This document shows, in pieces, positions 10,078 to 20,558 of a DNA stretch of 64,000 nucleotides (position 1 is its first letter; every line of letters begins with the position of its first letter). The stretch covers positions 14,830,887 through 14,894,886 of the forward strand of contig NC_064034.1 in assembly GCF_932526225.1 (NCBI RefSeq), in the 5' to 3' direction. This DNA is from Nematostella vectensis. Taxonomy: Eukaryota > Cnidaria > Anthozoa > Actiniaria > Edwardsiidae. Made by a program: the position numbers and the translations under genes. Below the pieces are notes generated by a model. The model saw only the letters and a list, made by a program, of their open reading frames with translations, was not told the DNA's origin and did not search any database.

Positions 10078-13000
10078 ATGCAATTAGACATCCGTCTGTC
10101 CTGTGGTATACCGAGCGTTAGAAGGATGAAGTGCGGAAAAGATTATTGCAGGTGGCTAAAGATCGGCCACGCAAACACGTGCGGCCGGAGGTGCATGGAC
10201 ACCTACTGCAAGGTGCACTCCAAAGGCTCCGTAAGGGCAGCCCCCTCCCCGTGCCGTGCATCCTCTCCCTTATCGTGTAGGGCAGAGGATGCGCGGCACC
10301 GAGAGGCGCGCTCAGGAACGGTTCGCACTCGTCCTGTCTGACATCGCAGCCCGCAGTACGGTAAATTAGAGACTGGGTGGCACGGGGAATACCCAAACGC
10401 TCAGTTAGAGACTGGGTGGCACAAGGTGTGCCCAAACATGGAGGCTCACATAGAAGAGATTCTCGATAGCATGCCTGACAAAGAGGCTCCCGCCGTACTG
10501 ACAGGGCTGGTCCAGAACATCCTGGACGAGGACATCCCCGACGATGTCAAACACAGGCTGCTTAAGCCGCTCGTACCGGCGAAGGTGTGGACAGAGGAAG
10601 TCGACCCTTTGCTGCCGGGACGGCGGCAAGAGGGCCCGGAGAGCTTAGACCCCGAGGAGTACTATTCTCTCTTCGTCGGGGGCGCCCATCTTCGTTTCTC
10701 AAGCGTGGATGCCACTCTTCGGGGCCGAGACATAAGCGCCGGTGTTTACCAGGAGATTCCCGATAGCATGCCTGACAAAGAGGCTCCCGCCGTACTGGCA
10801 GGGCTGGTCCAGAGCATCCTGGACGAGGACATCCCCGACGATGTCAAACACAAGCTGCTTAAGACGCTCGTACCGGTGAAAGTGTGGACAGAGGAAGCCG
10901 ACCCTCTGCTGCCGGGACGGCGGCAAGAGGGCCCAGAGAGCTTAGACCCCGAGGAGTACTATTCTCACTTCGTCGGCGGCGCCCATCTTCGGTCCCTAAG
11001 CGTGGATGCCACCCTTCGGGGCCAAGACATAAGCGCTGGTGTTTACCAGGAGATACGAGATCTTGGTGGAACAGGTGTCTTTGCTCTAAAGCCGGTTGTG
11101 CGGGGGCCTGATATTAATGACGACGGCTTGGTGTGGTGGGTCTCGCACGAGCGAGAGTCTCTGCGGGCGAACGCAGTGCTTCCGCTGGTGCTCGAGATGG
11201 TGGACCCCGACCGGCGTTACAGACTCTTTACGGTCGTTGGTAAGGCCCCCGCAGAGCCATTGGCGCCAATCACAGAGGAGGAAAGGCGCTCGGAGCACAA
11301 GATCGGTGGGTCGTTAGTCAAAAGAGGGGGCCAAATCGCAGTCGGTGCCCTGGAAGGCATCGATGCGGGCATTTGGGAGAAAGGACGAGAGTACCTCGTC
11401 TACGTGAGATACGAGCTTCGCCCTCTACCTGAGCAAAATGGTGAGCCTGGGCCAATGTTTGAGCGAGAGGGGAGTGACGCCGTCGCTAACTGTGTTGTGA
11501 GCTATGTTGCCGACTTCTTGAGGAATCGCGGTACCTCGCGCTCCCTTGGTCTAACCAAGACACGAGGCAAGATCCTCGAGCGATTTAAAGAAGCTGGCCA
11601 CTACGGGATGCACCATAGAAGACCTCTTTGAGATGGAAAAGAAGCCCGAGGTAAAGCTAGTAGCCGTGGACGCCCTGGGTAACGTCCTGTGGGACTCGGG
11701 GAAATACAAGACTAAGACGAGCATCACCATCCCTTGCCACAATAACCAAGCATGGGCGGAGCTTCCGACTGAACCACCTGCGATCGCGAGCGTCCATGGC
11801 CTAGACTTCGAGGCTGAGGGGGAGCTTCGTTCGTTATGTCAGGGGGAGGCAGCGCCTCGTGCTACCAGTGCCGCCGCAAAAACGCGCGAGGCAAAAGTGC
11901 GATAGGTGCTCATCCGCTTTATAAACAGGGCGATCCCCAGAAACACGAGGATCTGGCTGTGTGGGCGTGTTATAGTCACGCACGAAGGCAAACTGTACCG
12001 ATCGGGACAGGACGGGGCGGCTATCGATAGGGCGTTTACAGACGAGACTGGATATGATCCTCAATGGCTCCCTGATGACCACCCAGCCTACCAAGAGTAC
12101 ACCGAAGCTACGCATTCGATGGGCGGTGCAATAGGGTATCGCTTCAAGAAGTGGACCCAAATAGAGAACATCAGGCCAACGCCTCTTAAATACAGGGACG
12201 TCTGGCGAGCGGAGCAGGTTGAGTCCAAAATGTGGAACAGCAAGGAAAACTTAGGGGCGCAGCCTCATGCGCACATCGACATGCGTGCGGCGTACCTAGG
12301 ATGCGAGGACAGTCTCTCCGGCGGCGCCTCGGACGCCATTGATTTGGTACGGAAATACGGATTCCCTACGAACGTGTATCGTATCGCGGATGTTGTGGGG
12401 CGAACCATTGAGCGAGGTTCTTCAACTGACCGGGGCCATTCAGCTGACCGAGTGGGGGTTCTCTGAGGCCTGCCACCCCTACACTTCCGGGAGGGTAGGG
12501 CAGCACTTCGAACAAAACGAGGGCTGGATCACCACGCCAAAGCTCAAGGACCTGTTAGACTCGGGTGACCTCGTCCTGGCCGCGGCGAGGGAGGTGTTGT
12601 ATAGCGTCGGAAAAAAGGACTCCATCAAGTTCCCCCACTCCATCGCGTGCCGCCCCGGCGGTGAAGACTCGCAGGGTCGAGATCTCGCTGTCCGTTTCGT
12701 AGGCAAGTGCGCTCGCCATGGCGACAAGTCCTCGATCGTAGTCCGCGACCGTGAAGAAGCCGCGTATCTGTCACACAACCTTGCGGGCACCGACCACTTA
12801 CTTAACTTCGAGCATGCCGACGGGGCTCATCTGATCCAATACAAAGACGGTGCCCGGCGCTCACAATGGTACCATATCAGGGCCTTTGTCTTGGCGTACA
12901 CAAACATAGCGTTGCGACGCATGTTGAGGCGGATCCCTCGCGAAGACGTCCTCCGGGTGAGCACAGACGCCATATACGCAAAGGCGGTGCCCAGTGGTGT

Positions 13001-14438
13001 GAAGCTCGTGGAGCGAAATCCGAGGTATGAAGAGTGGCGCCACAAGAAGCCTGGGTACGAGTGGCGACCCGAAGCGGCTTGGGGTCCGAAGAGGTCGGGG
13101 TGCTTGGCTAGGGAGCCAAGCACTGCGCCGAGTCTGCCGTGCGATCTAGTGGCCGCAACCTCTGCAAGGATGTATCTAGCCGGCCAGGGAGGATCGGGGA
13201 AGACCGAGTGGGCGGTGAGCATGTTCCGCGGCCGCAGCGTTGTGGTGCTCACCCCCGAGAACGACCTCGCCCACGACCATCGCAACAACCCGCGCCTCGC
13301 GGTGAAGGCTCAAACCTACCACCACTACCTCTGCATACCAGCGGAGAAGCCGGTAGAGGAGTGGAGACCTTCCGAGCTGGGGCACTAACTCGACCGTCTT
13401 GCAGAAGTGATTATCATTGACGAGTGCTGTAAGGTACAGACTAAGGTGCTACGCGCCATCCTAGGGTATCTCGCCACGCGGCCGTGTCAGGTAGTGTGTT
13501 GTGGCGACTATGGGCAGGTCCCGCCCTGGGGAGAAAAAGAGGGGCCTCACGATATGCTCAAGGAGTGGGCACAAGGGAACATCCGCTGGTTCGAGTGCGA
13601 CTACCGCTGCCTGTGTGAAGACTGCGGAAAGCCGTACAGTACGTGCGACTGCGGCTCTGCCGCGCCCTCTTCCAGGCTCCAAGACATAAAGGGCCGGATT
13701 TGGTGTCAGCCAGATTCCCAACAGCTTGAGGTGTTTCGAGAGGAGTGGGCCGGGGTGGCGTTCGACGCGGCGATCGAGCAGGCCCACCCAAGCGATATGT
13801 GGGTGTGCTCCACCAACACGATGGGGGCCCTTGTTCAGCAGCGATTGGTAGAGCACCACAGGAAAAACTACCCCCGATTGTCAGCAACCATCCGCTTTGA
13901 CCCCGATCCTAGCGTCGCGCATCGTTATCGCAAGCAAGGGCGGCCGGTGCCAGTGCCAGGCAAAAGGGGTGAGAAGGTCGACGCGTACAAAGGCACGGTA
14001 GTCGAGGTTCCTCTCGGCGTGGTCCTTAACGGGCTTCCCCTCGAGTGGAAATACGCGGGCTGGGGGACAGTCCACCGGGTGCAGGGCAAGACTATCCAGA
14101 CTCCAAGGCGTCTGTTCATCATAGACCACAGCTTAGAGGGCTAGATCACGAATGCTGTATACACCGGCATCTCCCGCGTGCGGCTCGCCGACCAGATAGT
14201 CCGCGTGATCCCCCCCGATGACACCCCAGGTGCCTTGGTTCCCACAGGACTGCAGGCTACGCCCAGTGAAGAGCTCATTATGGCGCGAATCAAGCGATAC
14301 GCTATAGACGACAGGCAAAAGGGTCGCACAAAGTACACGGGGCCGCACCACGTTCTGACGGTAGACCACGTACTCGACATGATTGCTGACGCGGAAAAGA
14401 AGTGCACGGTCTGTGGCACTCAGCTTCTGCTTCAGTAA
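10078..14438 (+). pseudogene. Polinton DNA polymerase B continuing into an SF1 helicase (broken)
   Basis: Replication gene of the element. In order: a Cys-rich N-terminal module (CGKDYC...CGRRCMDTYCKVH, 10130-10220); a 99-residue segment present twice (10464-11057); a region of unknown fold to about 11630; polymerase motif A HIDMRAAYLG (about 12270); motif C LRVSTDAIYA (about 12950). These are followed in the same frame by helicase motifs: Walker A GQGGSGKTEW (about 13183), IIIDECC (13410), CCGDYGQVPPW, TVHRVQGKT (about 14070) and VYTGISRVR (about 14155). Breaks: frameshifts near 10340-10425, 11600-11630 and 12340-12460, TAG 11903, TAA 13386, TAG 14142. Polymerase and helicase share one frame from 12339 to 14438, interrupted only by the last two stops, which suggests one original protein. 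Not functional as it stands. Confidence 0.8.
10464..11057 (+). repeat. In-frame tandem duplication of 297 bp in the PolB gene
   Basis: The segment starting CGATAGCATGCCTGACAAAG at 10464 repeats at 10761, a period of 297 bp or 99 codons. The two encoded copies differ at only about nine residues and share MPDKEAPAVL, EDIPDDVKH and LDPEEYYS. The frame is preserved. Confidence 0.9.
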
Positions 14439-14550
14439 TCTAAATAACTTCAATGCTTCAGTATCGACAGGCGGGACGACAGTCAGGTTCACTACAAGTG
14501 GAATGTCAGACTCACGTGCCTTAGCTGCAATAGAAGGCACAAGCGCTGAT

Positions 14551-14583
14551 CGCGCTAGCGTGACGCTAGCGTCACGCTACGCA
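14551..14583. terminator. Palindrome between convergent Polinton genes
   Basis: GCGTGACGCTAGCGTCACGC (14558-14577) is a perfect 20-bp palindrome with further near-pairing outward. It lies where the polymerase-helicase gene (plus, ends 14438) meets the integrase gene (minus, ends 14555). A bidirectional 3'-end or hairpin role is inferred from position only. Confidence 0.4.
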
Positions 14584-15284
14584 ACTGCAAACGCGTGAAG
14601 CCGTGCTTAGAGTACGCCGTGTAATACAACACTGGCTGTCCGTGCTCCATGACCCTCTTCAGTATTGGGTATGCCTTGCTTGTCCACCACGGGTCCGTCG
14701 CTCGCCGTCGGCCCTTGTCCTGAAGGTCTTCCTCGTTTACGGCGATGTACACCTCCGTTCCTACCTCTAAGGGGACCTCTAAGGGGGGCTTTTCGGCCCG
14801 TCGCTCGCCCGTCGGACCTCCACCCCGTGGTCTGTTAGGAGCTTTGTGGTAGCGCCCTTGAACTCCGTGCCGTCGTCAACCATGAGGACTTTAGGCCATG
14901 TGAGAGGTCCCTCTGCATAGATGTCAGCGAGTTCGCAGGAGACGACGGCCGCGCTCTTAGTCCTCAGTTATATCGTGAAGCAACGTCAACGACAGTCAGG
15001 GCATACTTGTACCCGCGGGCAGTTGGCAAGAATAGCAGGTCCGACTGGTGGATACGGTTTGGTATCTGCTCCGAGAAGTGGGCGTATGTAGTCGGAGGAG
15101 GGGGTGTCTGTGTGTAGCCCCCGACGGGCTGCGAGCTTACTCACTTGCGCACTCGATCTATGGAGGCTGAGCCCTTGGGAAGTTTGGCATGCAGAGCGGT
15201 CACTCCCTGGAAGCCGCCTCTGGCGTAGTATATAGGACGAAGGAACGCATCGAGTTCTTCGTCGGACATGCGCTTCGCCGCCAT
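14555..15284 (-). pseudogene. Polinton retroviral-type integrase (broken, catalytic Glu region missing)
   Basis: The N-terminal part starts at ATG 15284-15282 (MAAKRMSDEELDAFL). The frame is cut by TGA at 15143-15141 and resumes directly with IHQSDLLFLP, carrying the first catalytic Asp, and LTVVDVASRY. A frameshift near 14965 leads to LTWPKVLMVDDGTEF with the second Asp. Then the sequence passes after about 25 residues to the C-terminal chromodomain-like tail (WWTSKAYPILKRV, PVLYYTAYSKHGF). The stretch that should carry the catalytic Glu of the DDE triad is absent, so an internal deletion near 14790-14830 is inferred. It is convergent with the helicase gene. Confidence 0.75.
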
Positions 15285-15352
15285 TGCGTGCGTATCGCGA
15301 CAGGTGTATCAGTCTCCAACAGGCGGTTGCCGCCTGCTACGCCTTCGGCATA

Positions 15353-15431
15353 CGTATACGCATGCGTATACGCACTGCTGCGCGAAGCGCTCGGTCTGCA
15401 ATCATCTTATACGTATACGCATGCGTATACG
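15353..15431. repeat. Two copies of a 20-bp palindrome
   Basis: CGTATACGCATGCGTATACG occurs at 15353-15372 and 15412-15431, each perfectly self-complementary. They lie between the start of the integrase gene and the end of the next minus-strand gene. Similar ACGTATA/TATACGT words lie before the capsid gene (19512-19550). Confidence 0.7.
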
Positions 15432-15464
15432 CGCAGCATGGAAAAAGGCCGCCTAGATGCAGCT

Positions 15465-15880
15465 ACATCACAGCAAGCGGCTAGCTGCGTAGCCGATGGC
15501 GAGAGCGCCGGCGCCAATGTACGCCAACTCGGCGTTTTTCTGCGTTTTGCTGGGGGTGTAGTAGTCTGACAGCTCAGGAGCCCGCATCGGCTCCAGGGAT
15601 TGTTCTGGCCGGGTCTGGTTGTAGAGTTTGAGCGCGTAGTCAGTGTCGGTGAAGTTTTACCTCTCTCGCGACTTTGAGCTTGCCAATCGAGGAGTTTTTG
15701 TCGCCGCTGTTGGTAGCGTCCATAGTCTTGTTGGTATTTCTCTAGGGCCTTGTCGTGCCTCTTCTTCTCAGCTAAGGCAGGGCTCTCATCGTTCGACAGG
15801 AACTTTGCGAGGTAGTTGCCACCAACGAATGCAGTCGCGTTTAGGACGGCGCCGCCAACCAAAATCGCGATAGAGGCCAT
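15465..15880 (-). pseudogene. Polinton accessory membrane protein (frameshifted)
   Basis: It starts MASIAILVGGAVLNATAF at 15880 (a further Met lies at 15895), with a hydrophobic N-terminal helix, then a charged coiled-coil-like stretch (EKKRHDKALEKYQQDYGRYQ). A frameshift near 15650-15660 moves the reading to the frame with LEPMRAPELSDYYTPSKTQ, ending in a second hydrophobic segment AYIGAGALAIGYAASRLL before a stop near 15465. The two-helix pattern with a central amphipathic stretch recurs in cnidarian Polintons. Function unknown. Confidence 0.6.
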
Positions 15881-16014
15881 CTTTGTGCAAAGCACACTTC
15901 ACGTACGCACACTTTACGTGCGCACACTTCACGTGCTGTGTGTATGCCTTCGGCGGCGCATGTGCAAAGCACGCACGAGTCTAATACGCGGTCTACGCAC
16001 GCTACAGTACACTG

Positions 16015-16239
16015 CTACATGGGCAGGATCTTCTGGTCCTCAAGGCAGCTCTTCAAAGCGACAGCACCTGCAACGGCGGCAGTCATTTTTGCGTAGTTCA
16101 TGGCGTTCGCGGAGGGGTCTTTAGTGAAGTCCTCGCGTAAGACCTTGCGCCCAACCCAGCCGATACCGGCGAGGAGGCCGGTTATGACTGCGGCGTCGGT
16201 GATGGTCTTTGTAATCTTGCTCTGGTCCGTCGTCGACAT
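16015..16239 (-). CDS. Small Polinton membrane protein
   Basis: The open frame encodes about 74 residues from MSTTDQSKITKTI (16239; another Met at 16254). Two hydrophobic segments, AAVITGLLAGIGWVG and MTAAVAGAVALKSC, flank a charged loop, so it is probably a two-pass membrane protein. It lies between other minus-strand accessory genes. The 5' side holds TATATATGCGTACACGCG (about 16239-16257), a likely promoter. No stop interrupts it. Function not recognised. Confidence 0.5.
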   Translation of the reverse strand: MSTTDQSKITKTITDAAVITGLLAGIGWVGRKVLREDFTKDPSANAMNYAKMTAAVAGAVALKSCLEDQKILPM

Positions 16240-16497
16240 TATATATGCGTACACGCGTATGACGTGCGGATATGGGTAGGGCCCTCGTGTCTAAATGTCT
16301 GCTTACTCCATGGATAACAGCCGAGATTTGCATTGTCCGGGAGCGCGAAGCGCTGTCGCCGGAACGCGATCCTCGGTCTGCTGTGCGGCCGCCAGCGGCG
16401 GCCTTGCGGGCGGAGTCACGTCGTCGGTACCTTCTGTAGCATGCGGAGCGGTAGCTCCCTGGTTAACAGCTGGTGTACGAGTGAACGCGGCAGCCAG

Positions 16498-17551
16498 CTA
16501 CCGCCTACGTGTGTAGAGGCCGATCAATAACACTAGGAGACCAGCGACCCCGATGACCGAGCTAGCTGGTGTGTGTATGCCTTCAGCGCGCGCGCAAGCC
16601 CTCGCGTCCCTGCGGCTCGCTCGGCCCCGGGGCCACCGGCGACTGCACAACACGAAGTGCCTCTTTCTTCGCTCTGTTAATTCGGTTCCACTTTGCCAAG
16701 CGCCTTCCAGCTTCGACTCGTCCAGGGTGTTTAGGTCGGGTCGCGGGTGGTTCGGGGCTCGTGATTCTCTCCGCCAACGCCGAAGGCGTACGTGCAGGTT
16801 CTTGATGATGTTATTTATCAGGTTCCGCTGACGTTCCGGCAGGCTGGGCACTAGTACTTCCTTGAGGTTCCTCCATTTGTGTTGACACGCGGTGTCAACT
16901 ACTTGGTTGCTGAAAAAGTGGCAAGCTTTTAAATGAAGGTCTACTCTGGGATGGCAGACTCGCCACTGTCCGTGTGCCGTTCCGGAAGGCAAACCACTGG
17001 TGAGTCCGCGACTGCTACCTCGTGTTGACACCGCGTGTCAGCGCTTGCCGTTCCGGCGGTGTTCACATGACGTGCTACGTGTAACGCCCAGGCGGCTAAA
17101 GCCATCAAACGACAACAGCGTAGAGACAGGCTTCGGCACAATGTGCGGAGCTCGTCGTGATGATGTAGTCGGACACTAGGTCGTTTTGAAGATAGGCCAC
17201 ACTGTCTATCGGCAGCGCCATGCCTACTAGCTTGGTCGTAAGCTTCAGAAAGCTGTCTGCCAGGGCGTCCGTAGTCCGGCTGGCTAGAGCGGTCTCGTAT
17301 CGCTTCTCGTACTTCCTCACCTCCTCTGCGCTCATGCGTTTGACGTCGTCGCGAGTCAGGGCCTTGCCTACCATTTCTCTCGACTTCCCCGAGGCTACGA
17401 GAATCGCGAGTTTCTCCCTCGCCTCTGCTATCTCAGTTTGCTCACCTCCGGTTGCCGTTCCGGCAGGATGCGTCGAGCAGTCCAACGACTCGACGGCCAG
17501 GAGGCCTGCGGCGCCCCCCTCAAGAAGACTCTCAAAGTATTCGTCGCTCAT
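16498..17551 (-). pseudogene. Unrecognised Polinton protein, degenerate
   Basis: The likely start is MSDEYFESLLEGGAAGLL at 17551. The first frame runs through a charged helical part (LTRDDVKRMSAEEVRKYEKR) to LPIDSVAYLQNDLVSDYII near 17160, after which the reading moves frame (HDELRTLCRSLSL). A further frame from about 16935 down carries ERQRNLINNIIKNLHVR and a C-terminal hydrophobic segment SSVIGVAGLLVLLIGLY ending at 16498. Whether these pieces are one gene or two is uncertain. No enzymatic motif seen. It is upstream of the accessory membrane genes and downstream of the ATPase, all on the minus strand. Confidence 0.4.
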
Positions 17552-17609
17552 TATGCCGTGGCTAAGGTGCAACACGTGTGATTATACACGTTTTGCCCCA
17601 GGGCGGTGG

Positions 17610-18207
17610 TTACCGTTCAACTAAGGCGATGGTATAAGGGTGAGGCAAGCAAAACTCTAACTTCGGGAACTTTTTCGTCTTGAGGGCCTTCATGTACTCT
17701 TTCAACTTCTCTTCTGAGAGCTCCGCGCCGTAGGCATGCAGGATAGCTTTCATGTCCGCCTTGCTCGGGGTATAGAAGACCACCAAGGCCGCAATTTTCT
17801 CACGGAACGGCTTTGTGATGCTGGTAAGCTGCTGCGTGATCACCCACACCCTAATACCCACGTGGCGCGCGCTGAACGCCAAGTTGACGAGCTGGTCAGA
17901 GCGCCTCTTTACGTCTTTCGAGGCCGCACAGTCGTCGAGTATGATTAGCGTATTAGTGCCTTCGAAAAGAGCGGAGACAAACCTCAGCAGTATGTCGATC
18001 TGACCCGCCTCAGGTGCGACGACAAACAGACGATTGTCGCCCTCGCCGAAGCCGTCGTATGTTTTGTTGTAGACAAAGGTAGGGCACATGAGCACGATGT
18101 AGTCAAACTTGGAAAGGGCCGCGCAGCCGGTCCACTACGAATTGGGTCTTTCCGCATGACGTCGGGCCGACGATGAGAGCGTTAAATGGGATGTTTTTCG
18201 GGTCCAT
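17610..18207 (-). pseudogene. A32-like DNA packaging ATPase (single frameshift)
   Basis: It would drive genome packaging into the capsid. The start MDPKNIPFNALIVGP (18207) leads into Walker A GPTSCGKT (about 18160). A one-base frame change near 18105-18112 separates this from the rest, which carries Walker B LIILDDC (about 17945), the sensor-like VWVITQQLTSI and the C-terminal LPHPYTIALVER. Total about 198 codons, a normal size for the family. It lies 37 bp after the capsid gene on the same strand, as in other Polintons, so the two may be co-transcribed. Confidence 0.8.
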
Positions 18208-18243
18208 ACCGCTTCGCGCAGAAACACGCTCCGGCGTATGTGC

Positions 18244-19509
18244 TCAGTATTGTATGGACTCTAGCTGTCCGTTCATAAGGTTCATTTGGGCGTCGGCCAC
18301 CACAAACACGTGACAGTTTACGGTACCCGTGCCGCTAGCCGTGCGTTTTATCTCGAGGTGCACACCGTCGCGGGTATTGACCAACCGGAGACCACCCCCA
18401 TGGATAGCACTGTCGTCCGTCGTTCGAAGGTCGATCCACAGAGCAAACTTGTCATCGCCATAAAACGACTCGGGGCCGATTGCCGGGGCGGCAGGCTCTC
18501 CGCTGTGCCCCGCCGGGGAGGGGCGGACGAACCGCCTTTTCGCCTCCCTCCAGAGATCCGTGGGGCGCAGCCCCTGGCTGAAGACCTTGTTTGGCATGCC
18601 GTCGATTGTAACGCGAACGCTCTTGATGTCGGGGTACACGAACTTCTCAGAGTCGCGAGCCCCTGCCGTGTATGGCTACACAAAGAGGAGCAACAGACCA
18701 CTCATAGACGTTCGCGGCAGGTTGACACTCTCGTTGATTATGCTGTCCTTCCCTTTGCTAATATGGAAGGTCTTGTGAAGGTTTACTTGCTCGTAGAAGA
18801 ACGTTGTGCCGTTTTGGTAGGCGGCGGCTGCAGACCGGGCGAGGTTGTCGTCCCTCAGGCTTTCGTACTCCAGCTCTAGATTTTTGATGCCATAGGATAA
18901 TTTGGCAGCATCGCTTCCGACTACTACCTGGTCAACCGCTGCGAACGTGATCTCGAAGAGCAGCGCCTCGGAGAGCGCCCTTGGGTACAGCACGCCGTGG
19001 TCCTTCAGCAGAGAATGGTCTAGCGGGATGGAGTACCTCGCCCCGTGGGCGGCGTTTAGAGCGTTCTCCTTGGCGTTACTAGTCGCTTTAGCGCCAGCCT
19101 TGGAGCGAAGCTTGCGCATGTTTTCTGACTGTATGCCCTGCTCAAGGCGGTCCTCTCTCTCGACCTTGGACAGGTAAAGCTCCTCATACGTCTTGAAGAC
19201 GTCGTGGCGGTTGGTGTCCTGGAGCGTTTCTCCTGCAAACGTGATTTTCAGGCGGCTCACGAGATTTCGGCCGACGTTGTTCACGACGGTATTATTTGCA
19301 TGGCCTGAGATGGAGAGATCGAGACCGACCCTCAAGGAGCCAGGCACGAGCGTGACGCCTTCCGATAGCTTTGGGACCGCCACATATAGCGTCTCGCCTG
19401 GGGAGGCCGTCGACGGGTTGAGAGTGACCCGGTGAACAGTTCTCTCGGCTTTCAACCCCAGAGGGGTTCTGTGTGTTCGTTGGGGGTCAAAATTATCGCT
19501 TACTGACAT
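18244..19509 (-). pseudogene. Major capsid protein (double jelly roll), one in-frame amber stop
   Basis: Structural capsid subunit. The frame starts MSVSDNFDPQRTHRTPLGL at 19509 and is 422 codons long if the internal TAG at 18678-18676 is ignored; the same frame continues without shift. Before the stop: VTLNPSTASPGETLYVAVP, VSRLKITFAGETLQDT, PRALSEALLFEITF. After it: DIKSVRVTIDGMPNKVF, FYGDDKFALWIDLRT, VNCHVFVVADAQMNLMNG. This order of blocks fits Polinton hexon-like proteins, and the length is in or just below their range. Upstream lies a shared AT-rich promoter region and the divergent gene at 19630. A single nonsense change suggests recent inactivation of this gene. Confidence 0.8.
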
Positions 19510-19629
19510 CCCTATTACGTATATTATATATGATATACGTACATATACATAAAGTACGAAGCCACGTGGCTATGGTGCGGACTGTTAGACATGTCTAACA
19601 TAGCATAGCACGAGTTATGCGCAAGCATC
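19510..19629. promoter_or_regulatory. Divergent promoter region between capsid gene and plus-strand accessory gene
   Basis: It is the only AT-rich island in this GC-rich stretch: ACGTATATTATATATGATA then ATACGTACATATACATAAAG (19517-19555). The capsid gene starts immediately on one side (19509, minus) and an accessory gene on the other (19630, plus). The TATA-like words on both strands suggest two promoters. Confidence 0.5.
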
Positions 19630-20558
19630 ATGGGTGATGTTGACGTTGACATTGACGATACCTTGCCGGGTGCGTCCGCGGATCGCGGAGCGGGGGACGA
19701 CGAGACGACGCCCCTTATCCCGTTTGACCCCGACGATGGGGAGCCGATCCCAATGACGAGCACGTCATCGCGTATGCATGCTGCGCATAGCATGGCTACG
19801 CGAAGCGCAACGCAAACGACCGATGAAACCTCGTTCACCACAGAGGGTGCAGCGACAAGACTCGGTCTCCAGTCCCTCAGGGAGAAATACCCAGACCTTA
19901 ACGAGAATCTGCTACGGTTCCAGTCAGACCGGAGGGGAAAGACGCTAATACAGGTTCGCAACCTCGGCAAAGGAGGTGGGTCTAAACCAAGACAGCTGTT
20001 CAACGAGGACGGGGGCGTCCGACAGGAAGTTGCAACGCTGAGAGGCTTCAGGCTGGCGATGGGGTCCGTGGCAGAGGTAGACGCGGTCATCCAGGAGAAC
20101 ACAGAACGGGTCCAAGAGCTGCAAGGGGTGGTAGCCACAGACAGGGAGACCATCGACGACCCTAACACGTCAGAGAGTAGCCGCCAAGATGCCCGTGAGC
20201 GCAACGAGGAGAGGCTGTCCGAGATTGACGAACTAGAGCGCGAAAACCGAGAGCTCGAGAACCAAAAGCCGCTAAGAGAGCGCATCAAAGCCATCTTCAA
20301 AAAGTACGGCTTTACCGTCACCGCCATCGGGTTGGCAAGTCGCTCTCCTCCGTGGCCAGAGGGGCCGGTAACGGGCTTAAGGCCATCGGGAAAAAGCTGG
20401 GCGAGCTTCTCCCCGGGCTAGTAGGCAGCATCGCCAACTTCGTGTTTAAGGCTGCAGGAGAAGCGATGAAATTCCTTGGCGAAAATGCGTGGCTGCTCAT
20501 TCTAGCCGTAGCCGCGTTCTTGGTCCGTCGAATGCAAAGCAGTCATCGGAACAAGTAA
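19630..20558 (+). pseudogene. Polinton accessory protein with coiled coil and C-terminal membrane helix (frameshifted)
   Basis: It starts MGDVDVDIDDTLPGASA, an acidic low-complexity N terminus. LREKYPDLNENLLRFQSDR follows, then a long Glu/Arg-rich predicted coiled coil (about residues 140-225, ERLSEIDELERENRELENQ) and a basic patch IKAIFKKYGF. A frameshift near 20335 moves to the frame with GNGLKAIGKKLGELLPGLVG, SIANFVFKAAGEAMKFL and the hydrophobic NAWLLILAVAAFLV, ending RRMQSSHRNK. The amphipathic plus transmembrane C terminus is well conserved among cnidarian Polinton copies. A membrane-active or scaffold role is only inferred. Confidence 0.55.

Noticed and set aside
10118-14129. Minus-strand open frames opposite the polymerase-helicase gene
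   Set aside because: They are antisense shadows of a GC-rich coding strand. The polymerase and helicase motifs are all on the plus strand.
16553-16831. Plus-strand Arg-rich frames in the Polinton
   Set aside because: Opposite the minus-strand accessory gene with the C-terminal membrane segment. Composition-driven.
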